Assembly (NCBI GenBank): GCA_023665085.1
Contig: JAMPEQ010000004.1
Coordinates: forward strand, 124,001 to 188,000
Length of the DNA stretch: 64,000 nucleotides
Direction: 5' to 3'
Origin: Bacteroides sp.
Lineage (GTDB): Bacteria; Bacillota; Clostridia; Oscillospirales; Acutalibacteraceae
Shown: positions 17,841-30,815 of the stretch, piece by piece
Layout: the number at the start of each line of letters is the position of its first letter
Position numbering within the stretch: the stretch's first letter is position 1
The notes under the pieces: model-generated
The model's input: the letters and a program-made list of their open reading frames with translations, nothing else
Told to the model about the DNA's origin: nothing
Databases searched by the model: none
Translations under genes and position numbers: made by a program

Positions 17841-18902
17841 ATGAATTACGGAATCATTTGCGAATTTAACCCTTTTCACAAGGGACATAAGCATTTAATT
17901 GATACAATTAAGTCTGAAAATAACAATGTAATATGTGTAATGAGCGGTAATTTTGTTCAGCGCGGAGAATTTGCTGTTTACAACAAATTTGAACGTGCAA
18001 AAACGGCTATCGAAAATGGTGCTGATCTTGTTATAGAGCTTCCTTGCAGTTATTCGCTTATGTCTGCACAGGGATTCGCACAAAATGCAGTCAGAATACT
18101 TGAAGCCACCAATTGCACAGATGCTCTTGCTTTCGGTGCAGAGTGCAATGATATTGAAAGACTTAAATCTATTGCAGATGAAATTAAGAGCAGAGATGGC
18201 AAAATCAAAGAAGAGTTAAAAAAAGGTATATCCTACCCTGCGGCAAGAAAAAATATAATCAAAAGTGATATTCTTGACAAACCTAATAATATTCTTGCAA
18301 TTGAATATATAAGCAGTACGAAACTGCCGTGCAAAGCAGTAAAAAGAGTAGGAATGGGACATGACAGTGAAGATATAAATTACAGTGCATCAGCTATAAG
18401 AAATACACTTTCACCTGAAACCATATGCACATTAAATAACTGCGAACGGGCAGTTCTTGCAAAATTAAGGGTAATGAAAAAGGATGATTTTCTGCAGATT
18501 GAAGATGTCAGTGAGGGCCTTGAAAACAGGCTGGTGAATGCAGTAAAAACAGCATCAACTCTTGAGGAAATTTATGATAATGCGAAAACGAAGCGTTATA
18601 CTCATTCAAGAATAAGACGGATTATTTTAAAAGCATATCTTGGAATAACCAGAGATTTTGCATTTGATGCACCGTACATCCGAATTTTAGGATTTAATTC
18701 AAGGGGAAAGGAAATACTTTCAAGAATGAAAAAAACAGCATATCTGCCTATAATCAGCCGATATGCTGATATAAAAAAAGCTGATGAGAATTCGCAAAGG
18801 CTTTTTGAGCTTGAATGCAGATGTACGGATTTATACAATCTTGGATATAAAAACATTCTTCCATGTTCAACAGAACAAACATCGAAAATAGTTATAGTTT
18901 AA
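17841..18902 (+). CDS. tmcAL: tRNA(Met) cytidine acetate ligase
   Basis: 353 aa, slightly shorter than the usual near-400. HIGH-type nucleotidyltransferase: IICEFNPFHKGHKHLI at the N-terminus with the HxGH motif, then MSGNFVQRGEFAVYNKFERA and DLVIELPCSYS. TmcAL activates acetate with ATP and acetylates cytidine 34 of elongator tRNA-Met. The start follows AAGGATTTTTT. Divergent from ackA with a 94-bp shared AT-rich promoter region. The C-terminal helical domain seems trimmed, but the catalytic half is intact. Confidence 0.92.
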   Translation: MNYGIICEFNPFHKGHKHLIDTIKSENNNVICVMSGNFVQRGEFAVYNKFERAKTAIENGADLVIELPCSYSLMSAQGFAQNAVRILEATNCTDALAFGAECNDIERLKSIADEIKSRDGKIKEELKKGISYPAARKNIIKSDILDKPNNILAIEYISSTKLPCKAVKRVGMGHDSEDINYSASAIRNTLSPETICTLNNCERAVLAKLRVMKKDDFLQIEDVSEGLENRLVNAVKTASTLEEIYDNAKTKRYTHSRIRRIILKAYLGITRDFAFDAPYIRILGFNSRGKEILSRMKKTAYLPIISRYADIKKADENSQRLFELECRCTDLYNLGYKNILPCSTEQTSKIVIV

Positions 18903-18903
18903 A

Positions 18904-18947
18904 AACAGCTCCCGTTTATCAAAGATACATGATAAACGGGAGTTGTT
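18904..18947 (+). terminator. Terminator after tmcAL
   Basis: A 17-bp stem (AACAGCTCCCGTTTATC with GATAAACGGGAGTTGTT, one G-T pair), a 10-nt loop and TTTTT on the plus strand. Confidence 0.9.
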
Positions 18948-19040
18948 TTTATATATTTTATTATTTATGCTGACTAAAAAGCCAGTCTGCATATTGTAAA
19001 AATATTCTTCCTTACCGCATACAGTAAACATTTAAGATTC

Positions 19041-19625
19041 TCATAATTTAAGCGAATCAGCAAGTGTAATAAATTCTTCTTTGCTCATTGAAGAATTTAT
19101 GTATGACAGCAGTGAATTTGAAGATAAAAACTCAGGTAAATCAAGTTTTTTCAAAAGCTTCTTTTTATTTTCCTTTGCATTAATTGTACCTGAAAAGCCA
19201 AGGTCGAATAAATCAAAATTTGTTACAGGATTTTCTCTTACTGTTTCTGTAGCAGTGATTTCTGCCTTTTCAAAAAGCTCGGCAAGCAGTTTATCAGTCA
19301 TACCCTCTACACCAAGCTTTCCTTCCTTTGACGGCTTATCCTTGCGTTTTTCCTTTCCGAAAATATCGGGTATATAAACATGCTTTATCTGTTCTTTAGG
19401 AATACCTGAAGATATATAATTTCTAATTTGAAAGCCGCTGTGATCTGAATCGGTAAGAATAATTATTCCTCGCTCTTTTGCAAGCTTTCTGATAAATTTT
19501 AATTTGCTTTTATCTTTAAAAATTCCAAACCCGTTTGTCTCTATAATCATTGTATCAAGTATATTTGAAAGCTTGAGCTTATCATATCTGCCCTCAACAA
19601 TTACTGCCTCCTTAATTTTAAGCAT
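19041..19625 (-). CDS. rnmV: Ribonuclease M5
   Basis: 194 aa. TOPRIM-domain nuclease that matures the 5S rRNA ends. Seen: AVIVEGRYDKLKL (TOPRIM Glu), ETNGFGIF, LTDSDHSGFQIRN (DxD) and GKLGVEGM, all in the order of RNase M5. It overlaps the upstream holA by 8 nt and is the last gene of lacZ-comEC-holA-rnmV. In many Firmicutes rnmV is next to ksgA; that pairing is not seen here. Confidence 0.93.
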   Translation of the reverse strand: MLKIKEAVIVEGRYDKLKLSNILDTMIIETNGFGIFKDKSKLKFIRKLAKERGIIILTDSDHSGFQIRNYISSGIPKEQIKHVYIPDIFGKEKRKDKPSKEGKLGVEGMTDKLLAELFEKAEITATETVRENPVTNFDLFDLGFSGTINAKENKKKLLKKLDLPEFLSSNSLLSYINSSMSKEEFITLADSLKL

Positions 19626-20670
19626 ATATATCCTCCTGAGAAATCAGCAGAAGCTTTGCAATTAGCTCCTCAATAAGAATCTTGCTGTCGACAGAAGTGC
19701 TTTTCAGTTTTATATCAGTATCAATAATAGCATCGAGTGAATTTCTAAGCTGTTTTTCCGTAAGCTTTGAGCAATCTCTTGCAGCATTCTGTAAAACGAA
19801 CTCTCTTCCTGCGTAGTTAAAGGTATCTCCAACCTCTTTATAATGAAGTCCGGCTGTTTTTGCACATTTCACTCTGTACATATCAACATAAACATCACCG
19901 ATAGTTGACACAAGACGGATAGGCTCTTCCTTCATGAATAAGAGTGAATCCAGAATACCAAATGCCAAATCTGATTTGCCTGCGGCAACTGCTTTTGACA
20001 AATCAAAAATCTTTGCCTCCACACCTTTTGTTGCCATATCGTCAATAATCTGCTTTGTAATTTCATTTCCATTTACGAAATTAGCAAGCTTATCAAGCTC
20101 ATTTAGCAAGGTTTTCAAATCATTACCGCATACCGAAATCAAATAATTTGAATTGCTGATATCAAGAACAGCTTTTCTTTTCTTAGCACCACTGACCAGC
20201 ATTCTGGCAACCTCTGCTGTGGTACGTTTCTGCAAATTTACCACTGAGCCTGCCTTATCAAAAGCCTTGATGAGATTATTAAAATTATTATTCTTTTTAT
20301 CACGTACAGGCTCAATAGACTCATATGTTAAAATAAAAATTGTAGATTCAGCAACATCCTTTAAAAATTCCTTGATTGCTTCAACGTCATTTTTACTTTT
20401 GTCTGCAGGATAATTTCTTACGAGAACAAGATTGTACTCACTCATCATTGGCAGCATTTCGGCATCTTTAAAAACATCGTCCAAATCAACATCCTTGCCG
20501 TCATACTGATGCAGATTGAATGATTCAAATGCAGGATTAATAATCTTGTTTTTCAGCTGCGAAATATAGTATTCTTTTAGATACGATTCATCACCATATA
20601 TCAGGTAAGCATTAGAAAAGCTATTATTTTTTAATTGCATTTTTAATTCAGCTTCACCGATTTTAGCCAT
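19618..20670 (-). CDS. holA: DNA polymerase III, delta subunit
   Basis: 350 aa. Clamp-loader subunit that opens the beta clamp. AAA+-like N-terminus (YLIYGDESYLKEYYI) without an active ATPase site, then helical collar segments (LAFGILDSLLFMKEEPIRLV, EFVLQNAARDCSKLTEKQL). The order comEC-holA is widely conserved in Firmicutes and supports the assignment. It overlaps comEC by 8 nt upstream and rnmV by 8 nt downstream. Confidence 0.92.
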   Translation of the reverse strand: MAKIGEAELKMQLKNNSFSNAYLIYGDESYLKEYYISQLKNKIINPAFESFNLHQYDGKDVDLDDVFKDAEMLPMMSEYNLVLVRNYPADKSKNDVEAIKEFLKDVAESTIFILTYESIEPVRDKKNNNFNNLIKAFDKAGSVVNLQKRTTAEVARMLVSGAKKRKAVLDISNSNYLISVCGNDLKTLLNELDKLANFVNGNEITKQIIDDMATKGVEAKIFDLSKAVAAGKSDLAFGILDSLLFMKEEPIRLVSTIGDVYVDMYRVKCAKTAGLHYKEVGDTFNYAGREFVLQNAARDCSKLTEKQLRNSLDAIIDTDIKLKSTSVDSKILIEELIAKLLLISQEDIYA

Positions 20671-22614
20671 TACGCTTCCCCTTTACTGTTATTTTGTCAT
20701 CTAATATATTAAATTCAACGTCCGAGCGGGTTTGATACAGTGCTCTTCGATTAATTTCTTTTCCATTTATTATAACATTGTTTTTATTTATTTCAAACAA
20801 ATAGTTATTAATTTCAACATACTGTTTGTCATTTTTTATACTGAGATAAATTTTATCGTCTACCTGATAGGAATTATTCTCAGAATCAGGCACAATCATA
20901 TCACTAAAATAAGTGCTCAGCCTGTTATGGTATTTTTCACTGTTAATAAGAACGCACACCTTATTATCGGTAAAAATATTCTTAACTTCATAATAATCAC
21001 TGTAATCATTAATATCAATACCGATAACGGCATCATTATCGTAAACAATAACTCCGCCTGAGGATAAGCATTTTACTGAAATGGTTTTATACTCTGTCAC
21101 AGCCGAATACCCACAGCCTGCTGCAAGCATAAAAGAAATAAACACAGCAGTTATTTTCTTAGTAACAGATTTATTTATAATAAGTATTAACCCTAAGAAA
21201 ATGAAACATCCTGCAACAGCTAATAGCAAATATTCTGATGAGGTATTAATTCTAAACCAGTAAAAACTGCCTGCAAAGATATCGGTCAGATTAATCATAA
21301 GCTTAAGAGAAGACTCTGCTATATGCATAGGAATAAATGCAAGTATAAAGGATTTGCTGAAAACAACAAACAGCAAAACAGAGCAAAGAGCAATCTGCAG
21401 AATAGGAATAAACAGTATATTAAGAACAACACCGACAAGACTTACACCTTCAAAATAAATGCACATAGCAGGAAGCATTGAAATTGTAACTGAAAGAGTT
21501 ATAAAAACACTGTTAAGAATAAACTTAATCAGTTTTATACAATTTGTGCTGTATTTGCTGAGCTGCGGATAAATAATAAGTATTCCGAGCACTGCACAAA
21601 CAGATAATACAGCACTTGGATCAGTCACCGCAAAAGGATTAAAGCACATAATGAACACTGCAATACCAAGCGAATTCAATGCATCCGCCTTTTTCTTAAA
21701 CAGACATGATATCAGCAGTACAAAAGCCATTATTCCTGCTCTAACCGAAGATTTTGAAAAATCAGCAAGGGCAATATAAAGCATCAGAACAGCAATAGTT
21801 ACAAACACTCTCGGAAGCTTTGGCATATTTAGCATTTTAAGAATGAAATACACACCTAAACATACTAATGACGTATGAAGCCCTGACACAACTATAGCAT
21901 GCGTTACACCGCAGATTTTAAAATTATTGTAAACCTCATCACTTAAATCACTGTCATCACCTATTAAAATTGATGCAGCAAGAGCACCTATATCTTCCTC
22001 AAAAGTTTTGCTCAGCAGATTTTCAATCATAATCCTTAGCCGGATAATTTGGTAATTTAAAGGCTTATTATCATTCTGCTCAACATTAAAAACTGTATCA
22101 ACCTTTGCAGACAGATAAATGCCGTCACCATAATAACCATAGGAATTCAGCGGATTATCAGCAATGCTGTAAAATTTTACACTTGCTGTAACATTATCAT
22201 AAAAATCAGCTTCAATCTGCTTATCAGATTTAACTCTTAATTTAAATTTCTGAGGTGCATATAAGTCCTCAACCGTATTGGTTTTTACCACATAGCAATA
22301 TTCGCCCTTTTCATTTTCCTGCGATATGTCAACAATGGAAAATGAAATAGTCTGCGTAGTTTCATCAAGTGCAAGCTGAGGTTCAACAGAAAAAGTGTAC
22401 ACTGACATAAAAATCAGACAAGCCAGTATTACACTGCCTATAACCAAAGGCAAGACCTTTGCTTTTCTTATAGGATTTATCAGCATGGAAACAACAAACA
22501 TTATGGCTGCTGTCACTGCAATATATTTTGAAAAATAAAAAGGGATAACATTTAAGAGCAAAAGGGTAATTGCAACACTAAACCCAATGAATGCAAATAC
22601 CCTTTTCATAATCA

Positions 22615-22615
<1 letters not shown>
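20663..22615 (-). CDS. comEC: ComEC/Rec2 DNA-uptake channel, without an intact nuclease domain
   Basis: 650 aa. Multi-spanning membrane protein with the DUF4131-type N-terminus (1-150), a soluble OB-like loop and the Competence domain (about 215-500) including HAIVVSGLHTSLVC and SSVRAGIMAF. ComEC forms the channel for single-stranded DNA. The usual C-terminal metallo-beta-lactamase signature HxHxDH is absent; the last 130 residues keep beta-lactamase-like strands (ISVKCLSSGGVIVYDND) but no histidine cluster. The start overlaps the lacZ stop (TAATG). The signal for DNA uptake stands with comEA and comF elsewhere in the window. Confidence 0.9.
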
Positions 22616-25836
<3,221 letters not shown>

Positions 25837-25838
25837 TA

Positions 25839-25867
25839 TAGACAAGCTCATACCAATTTGTTATAAT
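25839..25867 (+). promoter_or_regulatory. Candidate promoter of the FemABX-alr operon
   Basis: TAGACA (25839-25844), a 17-bp spacer and TATAAT (25862-25867), ending about 50 bp before the first start codon. Confidence 0.55.
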
Positions 25868-25915
25868 GTAAGTTGTTAACGATTTATGATAAAACTATTT
25901 ATAACCTGAAAGGCT

Positions 25916-26977
25916 ATGGTAATTAATATGACAAATTCCAATATTGTAAGGGTAAATAAAAACAATCTTGACGAATATGAAAGCTTTATAAAACAGCATC
26001 CTAAGGGACTTTTTCAGCATTCTTCAAAATGGGCAAAAGTAAAAAGTGCATGGAAATTTGAAGCAATTATGCTCAAGGATGAAAATGGTAATATAAAAGG
26101 CTCTGCAAGCGTGTTAATCCGTTCTATTCCTGTTATTAAAAATTCTCTTATGTATTGCTGCCGAGGCTTTGTTTGTGATGAAAATGATTTTGATACATTT
26201 GACAAGCTTTTTGACGGACTTCTTGAAATAGGAAAAGAATACAAAGCCTACTGTCTGAAAATTGATCCTGAAATTGTTATTGAAAACAAGGAATTCAAAA
26301 AGCACATTACCGACAAGGGCTTTGTTGAGCTTAATCCGGGATGCATGGATTTTGAAAATGTTCAGCCAAGATTTGTTTACTGCTTTGACTACAATAATTT
26401 AAGTGAAGAAGAGTTAATGCTCACCTTTAAGTCTGATTACAGAAATAGAATAAGAAAAGCAGGCAAAAAAGGTGTTGAAATAAAAATCTGCGGTAAGGAA
26501 GCGCTTGATGACTTTGTAAGAATTATGAATGAAACAGGTGAAAGAGATGGTTTCTCTACCCGCCCTAAAGAATATTTTGAACAAATACTGGACTGCATGA
26601 CAGATGACGCAAGACTTTATATGGCTTACTATGATGGCAAAGCTATTGCAGGAACTCTTGCAATAAAATGGGGACAGAATGTTATGAAGTATCAATATGG
26701 TGCTTCATCAAATTCACACAGAAACGTATATCCTAATTACGCACTGCAGTGGGCAATGATACAGTGGGGTATGGAATGCGGATGCAAACTTTATGATTTC
26801 GGCGGTATTTCAGGCGACTGTCAGAATCCTGATAATTCTCACTATGGATTGTGGCGCTTCAAGCACGGCTTCGGCGGATATATGAAAGAATTTGTTGGTG
26901 AATTTGACTATATTATTAACAAGCCTGTTTATAACTTATATAACACAGGCATGAAGATACTTGAGAAAATAAGATAG
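25916..26977 (+). CDS. FemABX peptidyltransferase-like protein
   Basis: 353 aa. Fem family: uses aminoacyl-tRNA to add an amino acid to the lipid II stem peptide, building the peptidoglycan cross-bridge. Seen: LFQHSSKWAKVKSAWKFEAI at the N-terminus, FKSDYRNRIRKAGKKGVEI, and LYDFGGISGD near the C-terminus, typical of the double GNAT fold. Two starts are possible: the ATG at 25916 sits only 2 nt after AAAGG, and the ATG at 25928 (MTNSN) sits 14 nt after; neither spacing is ideal. It is followed 11 bp later by alanine racemase, and both act in cell-wall synthesis. Confidence 0.88.
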   Translation: MVINMTNSNIVRVNKNNLDEYESFIKQHPKGLFQHSSKWAKVKSAWKFEAIMLKDENGNIKGSASVLIRSIPVIKNSLMYCCRGFVCDENDFDTFDKLFDGLLEIGKEYKAYCLKIDPEIVIENKEFKKHITDKGFVELNPGCMDFENVQPRFVYCFDYNNLSEEELMLTFKSDYRNRIRKAGKKGVEIKICGKEALDDFVRIMNETGERDGFSTRPKEYFEQILDCMTDDARLYMAYYDGKAIAGTLAIKWGQNVMKYQYGASSNSHRNVYPNYALQWAMIQWGMECGCKLYDFGGISGDCQNPDNSHYGLWRFKHGFGGYMKEFVGEFDYIINKPVYNLYNTGMKILEKIR

Positions 26978-26988
26978 GTAAAAATAAA

Positions 26989-28062
26989 ATGAGCAGATAC
27001 GTTATAGATAAGGCGCTGTTAAAAGAAAATATTGAACTGATTAAAGAAAGAGCAGGGGTTCCGATTATTGCAGTGGTAAAAGGCAACGGATACGGCTTCG
27101 GAATCAAGGAAATGACTGCTGTTTTCAAGGCAAGCGGTATAAAGACATTTGCCGTGACAGAGGTTGACGACATAAAAGAACTCAAAGGCATGCTGAATGA
27201 AGAAGACATACTTGTTATGCGTTCAACCTGTATTAAAGAAGAAGCAGAAATAATAGTTGAAAACGGATGCATTGCAACAATAGGCTCTTTTAACAGTGCA
27301 TCGGTAATAAACGATGTTTCAAAAAAACTGGGTGTAAAAACAAAATGTCACCTGAAAATTGACACTGGTATGGGAAGATATGGCTTTATGCCCAGTGAAA
27401 TCGAAGATGCAATAAAATGTTATGATTTTGAAAATCTTGAATTCATAGGCGCTTACACTCATTTTTCATCTGCTTTTACAAACAGAGAACTTACAAAAGC
27501 TCAGCTTACACTTTTTAAAGATACAATGAAACAAATAAAAAATGCAGGCAAGGATGTAGGTATTATTCACTGTGCAAACTCCCCCGCTCTTCTTAACGTT
27601 GAGGATGTATGTCTCGATAGCGTGCGTCTGGGCTCTGCTTTTACAGGAAGGGTAATCACACAAAAAAGCACAGGTCTTAACAGACTTGGTTCGCTTGAAG
27701 CAGATGTAATAGAAATAAAAAATGTTCCGTCAGGGTATCCAATCGGCTACAACGGTCATTTTGTTACCAAAAGAGAAACTAAAATTGCAATTATTCCTAT
27801 CGGTCATTATGATGGCTTCGGACTTACAAAGGAAAAAGAAATTGCAGATTTTCATTCTGTGCTTTCTCAGCTGAAAAAGTTTTTGAAAAAGCAGCAGCTT
27901 TATGTTAAAATTAACGGCAGAATGTACAGTGTTATTGGTGAAATAGGACTGAGCCATACTGCAGTTGACATTACAGGCAGTGATGTTAAAATCGGTGACA
28001 CAGCTAGTGTAGACATATCTCCACTTATGGTTAATCCGAGAATACCAAGAGTATACAAATAA
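26989..28062 (+). CDS. alr: Alanine racemase
   Basis: 357 aa. PLP enzyme making D-alanine for peptidoglycan. Seen: PLP lysine K31 in AVVKGNGYGFG, the KIDTGMGRYGF signature, GYNGHF with the likely catalytic tyrosine, and the C-terminal beta-domain (MYSVIGEIGLSHTAVDIT). The familiar PIGYADGY is PIGHYDGFG here, a small departure. The ribosome-binding site is weak, but the gene starts 11 bp after the FemABX gene, so coupling is likely. A lysine or serine racemase specificity cannot be excluded from sequence alone. Confidence 0.85.
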   Translation: MSRYVIDKALLKENIELIKERAGVPIIAVVKGNGYGFGIKEMTAVFKASGIKTFAVTEVDDIKELKGMLNEEDILVMRSTCIKEEAEIIVENGCIATIGSFNSASVINDVSKKLGVKTKCHLKIDTGMGRYGFMPSEIEDAIKCYDFENLEFIGAYTHFSSAFTNRELTKAQLTLFKDTMKQIKNAGKDVGIIHCANSPALLNVEDVCLDSVRLGSAFTGRVITQKSTGLNRLGSLEADVIEIKNVPSGYPIGYNGHFVTKRETKIAIIPIGHYDGFGLTKEKEIADFHSVLSQLKKFLKKQQLYVKINGRMYSVIGEIGLSHTAVDITGSDVKIGDTASVDISPLMVNPRIPRVYK

Positions 28063-28107
28063 TATAATTTACTATGTTGTCAAAACATAAGACGAAAGAG
28101 GTTTTTT

Positions 28108-29040
28108 ATGATTTATAATAATGTGCTTGAAGCGCTTGGTCATACTCCCATGATTAAGCTGAATAAAATGGCGGACGAAGATTCTGCTGATATATATGTT
28201 AAGTTTGAAGGTCTCAATGTGGGCGGATCTATAAAAACAAGAACTGCATACAACATGATTTGTGATGCTGAAGCAAAGGGATTAATAAATAAAGATACCA
28301 TCATTGTCGAACCCACCAGCGGTAATCAAGGCATTGGCCTTGCCCTTGTTGGTGCCGTTAAAGGATATAAAACGATAATTATTATGCCTGATTCGGTAAG
28401 CCACGAACGAAAAATGCTTGTTGAACACTATGGTGCTAAGGTTGTGCTTATTCATGATGCCGGTAATATTGGAGACTGTATAGAGGAATGTCTTGCAACA
28501 GCAATGCGGATGAGGGATGAAGATCCTAATGTATTTATTCCGCAACAGTTTGAAAATCCTGCTAATCCAATGGTACATAGACATCACACAGGACTCGAAA
28601 TACTTGAACAGGTTGCAGGCAGAATTGACGGCTTTTGTTCAGGAATCGGTACAGGCGGAACTATCACAGGCATAGGAGAAGTTCTTAAGGCACAAAACCC
28701 GAATATTACTATATGGGCAGTTGAGCCGAAAAATGCTGCAATACTCGCTGGAGGAACTGTTGGCACACACAACCAAATGGGTATCGGTGACGGTGTAATT
28801 CCGGATATTTTAAATCAGGATATTTATGAAGATATATGCATCATAACTGATGACGAAGCAATCAATACATCAAAGGATTTAGCAAGGCTTGAAGGTTTGA
28901 TGTGCGGAATCAGCAGCGGTACAAACGTAGCAGCTGCAAAAAAGCTGGCTAAAAAGCTTGGGAAAGGAAAAACAGTTGTAACAGTTCTTCCTGATACGGC
29001 AGAACGCTACTTCTCTACTCCGCTTTTTGAAAACGATTAA
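28108..29040 (+). CDS. Cysteine synthase-like PLP enzyme
   Basis: 310 aa, fold-type II PLP protein. Seen: lysine K43 in GGSIKTRTA, the substrate loop EPTSGNQGIGLA, the GTGGTITGIG phosphate-binding glycines, and a conserved serine region (GISSGTNVAAA) at the end. O-acetylserine sulfhydrylases usually have SVKDR at the lysine; the change to SIKTR suggests a diverged subgroup, so the substrate is uncertain (cysteine synthase, beta-substituted alanine, or related). Preceded by AAAGAGG. It follows alr by 45 bp and is the third gene of the run. Confidence 0.8.
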   Translation: MIYNNVLEALGHTPMIKLNKMADEDSADIYVKFEGLNVGGSIKTRTAYNMICDAEAKGLINKDTIIVEPTSGNQGIGLALVGAVKGYKTIIIMPDSVSHERKMLVEHYGAKVVLIHDAGNIGDCIEECLATAMRMRDEDPNVFIPQQFENPANPMVHRHHTGLEILEQVAGRIDGFCSGIGTGGTITGIGEVLKAQNPNITIWAVEPKNAAILAGGTVGTHNQMGIGDGVIPDILNQDIYEDICIITDDEAINTSKDLARLEGLMCGISSGTNVAAAKKLAKKLGKGKTVVTVLPDTAERYFSTPLFEND

Positions 29041-29071
29041 TTTTAATATTATCTGATTTCCGAGGTACAAA

Positions 29072-30028
29072 ATGATTTTAAGAACTCCGTCCTTTTACAA
29101 GAATTTCAAATGCATTGCCGGTGATTGTCCTGACTCATGCTGTCAGGGCTGGGAAGTTGATGCAGATGAAAAATCTTTGAACTATTATAAAACTTTGAGC
29201 GGCGATATCCGTAAAAAAATAGACAATGTTCTTGACAAGGATGAATTTGGCAACACAATTTTCAGACTGGCAGAAAAAAAACGCTGTCCTTTTCTTAACA
29301 GTGAAAACTTATGTGATATGCATATAGCAATCGGCGGTGAACATACACCATATACATGCAGAACTTTCCCCAGATTTATTAATGACTTCGGCGGAACAAG
29401 AGAAATGGGAATATCATTCTCCTGCCCCGTTGCATCAGACATGATGTATAATTTGCGGGAACCTATGAGATTTACTGATGATTTTCTTGACGAACTGCCT
29501 GCACTTAATGATATTGATGCACAAACATACTTTTATCTTACAAAGGCAAGAAAAACAGCATTTGAAATTATTCAAAACAGGAATAAACCTATCAGTAAAA
29601 GGCTGATTGAGCTGTTAGAAATCGGTAAAGAGTGGCAGAAGGATTTGGAGAATTATCCTGAACCGTTTGATGATATCGAGTTTTTTGATATTTTCAAAAA
29701 CCCTGAGCTAATTAATCCTGAATGGGCACAAAAGGTTGACAATGGCAAAATAAAGCCTATTGAAAATAATGTTTTTTATGAAAATATTGCATCATATTTC
29801 ATTTTCAGATATTTTCTTCAGGCTGTAAATGACTACGATGTTCTATCAAAGATTAAAATGGCAGCAGTAGGTGTGCTTATTTCAGAATTCTTTGGAAATG
29901 ACAGCTGGACAATCCATCTTTGGAGCAAAGAAACGGAGCATTCGCAGTACAATATGGACAGATATATAAAACTGCTGAGATCCGCCAAATGCCTTTCAAC
30001 CGAAAACTTAATAAAACTATTGAAATAA
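29072..30028 (+). CDS. FliB-like (lysine-N-methylase) cysteine-cluster protein
   Basis: 318 aa. N-terminal cysteine pattern C14, C19, C23/C24, then CPFLNSENLCDMH and YTCRTFPRF, as in FliB, the flagellin lysine methylase family, which is thought to bind an iron-sulphur cluster. Non-flagellated gut Firmicutes also carry such proteins, so the flagellin link is not assured. The start follows TCCGAGG. Odd: the last 190 bp and the terminator are present a second time at 35505-35750, bracketing the Rhs array. Confidence 0.8.
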   Translation: MILRTPSFYKNFKCIAGDCPDSCCQGWEVDADEKSLNYYKTLSGDIRKKIDNVLDKDEFGNTIFRLAEKKRCPFLNSENLCDMHIAIGGEHTPYTCRTFPRFINDFGGTREMGISFSCPVASDMMYNLREPMRFTDDFLDELPALNDIDAQTYFYLTKARKTAFEIIQNRNKPISKRLIELLEIGKEWQKDLENYPEPFDDIEFFDIFKNPELINPEWAQKVDNGKIKPIENNVFYENIASYFIFRYFLQAVNDYDVLSKIKMAAVGVLISEFFGNDSWTIHLWSKETEHSQYNMDRYIKLLRSAKCLSTENLIKLLK

Positions 30029-30083
30029 TAATAAACTCCGCTGACGGTGATTTTATATCACTATGCCTGTGGAGTTATTTTTT
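29838..30083. repeat. Direct repeat, copy A (fliB-like 3' end plus terminator)
   Basis: About 245 bp matching 35505-35750 in the same orientation with roughly 93% identity by eye. This copy is the intact end of the gene and shows that the block between the copies (30084-35504) is an insertion or duplication unit. Confidence 0.9.
30034..30082 (+). terminator. Terminator of the FliB-like gene
   Basis: AACTCC at 30034 pairs with GGAGTT at 30071, with an inner GGTGAT/ATCAC stem, followed by TTATTTTTTA. Confidence 0.8.
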
Positions 30084-30209
30084 ATTTCAATATAAAATAT
30101 TATTATTGTATTATAATAGCATGCTAAGAAAACTCAGCCTTTTTTATGAAGTTCTATTCATAGTATTATAACAAATAAAAGAGTATATAGTGGCAATATA
30201 TAAATTACC

Positions 30210-30617
30210 TTAATATGTGCATTTTATGTAAGAAATAAATAATAACAATAAGATACTTACTATTGTGAATAATTTACTTATTTTGTATTTCTTGACAGAA
30301 ATATCTATCTTTTTATTAATTTTATAATCAAATAAAAAATATGTTAAAGTACTGACTAAAACACAGAAAATTAAAACTATTTGGGTAATTGAATAAAATG
30401 CAACGGCAAAACTTTTGTATGATGAGTATAAAATAAATAGTATTAGTCCTATTATTCCTAAAGATATTATAAACTCACCTTTGTCACCCCAATAATCATA
30501 TGTTCCGTTTTTTCTTTTTCTATTTACTAACTTCATTAATAAATGGATTCCCCAAAAAAACAGTAATGCAATTGATAGAAAATATGTTATTCCAGAATAA
30601 TAAGTTTCTTGTGCCAT
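30210..30617 (-). CDS. Small membrane protein, candidate Rhs immunity protein
   Basis: 135 aa with about four hydrophobic helices (SGITYFLSIALLFFWGIHLL, the GIIGLILFILY region, VLIFCVLVSTLTYFLF, LFTIVSILLLLFISYI). No family recognised. A good AAAAGGAG precedes the ATG. It is the last gene of the orphan Rhs array. Just upstream are about 20 bp resembling the tail of the tip remnant at 35299, so this may protect against that lost toxin. Membrane location suggests guarding against a membrane-acting or envelope-crossing toxin. Inference from position. Confidence 0.6.
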   Translation of the reverse strand: MAQETYYSGITYFLSIALLFFWGIHLLMKLVNRKRKNGTYDYWGDKGEFIISLGIIGLILFILYSSYKSFAVAFYSITQIVLIFCVLVSTLTYFLFDYKINKKIDISVKKYKISKLFTIVSILLLLFISYIKCTY

Positions 30618-30699
30618 TTAACAAAACTCCTTTTAATATCTCTTTATAATACAATGTACATATATACATTGTTGAATTAATATTCAATTTATATTTTTA

Positions 30700-30815
30700 T
30701 GATTTCAAAAATATAGTATGTAATCAAAAACGAATGAGCTTTTCTCAGCAATATTTTTGTGTTTTTCTAGTATTTCAATTCAGTATTTATAAATTTAGTC
30801 TCTTTTAGCCACTAA
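30700..30815 (-). pseudogene. Remnant of an Rhs immunity gene
   Basis: The minus-strand sequence reads WLKETKFIN... and aligns with the 3' half of the immunity gene at 32872-33162, with several mismatches and an early stop. The 5' half is gone; it is joined directly to an Rhs core fragment. Confidence 0.75.
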
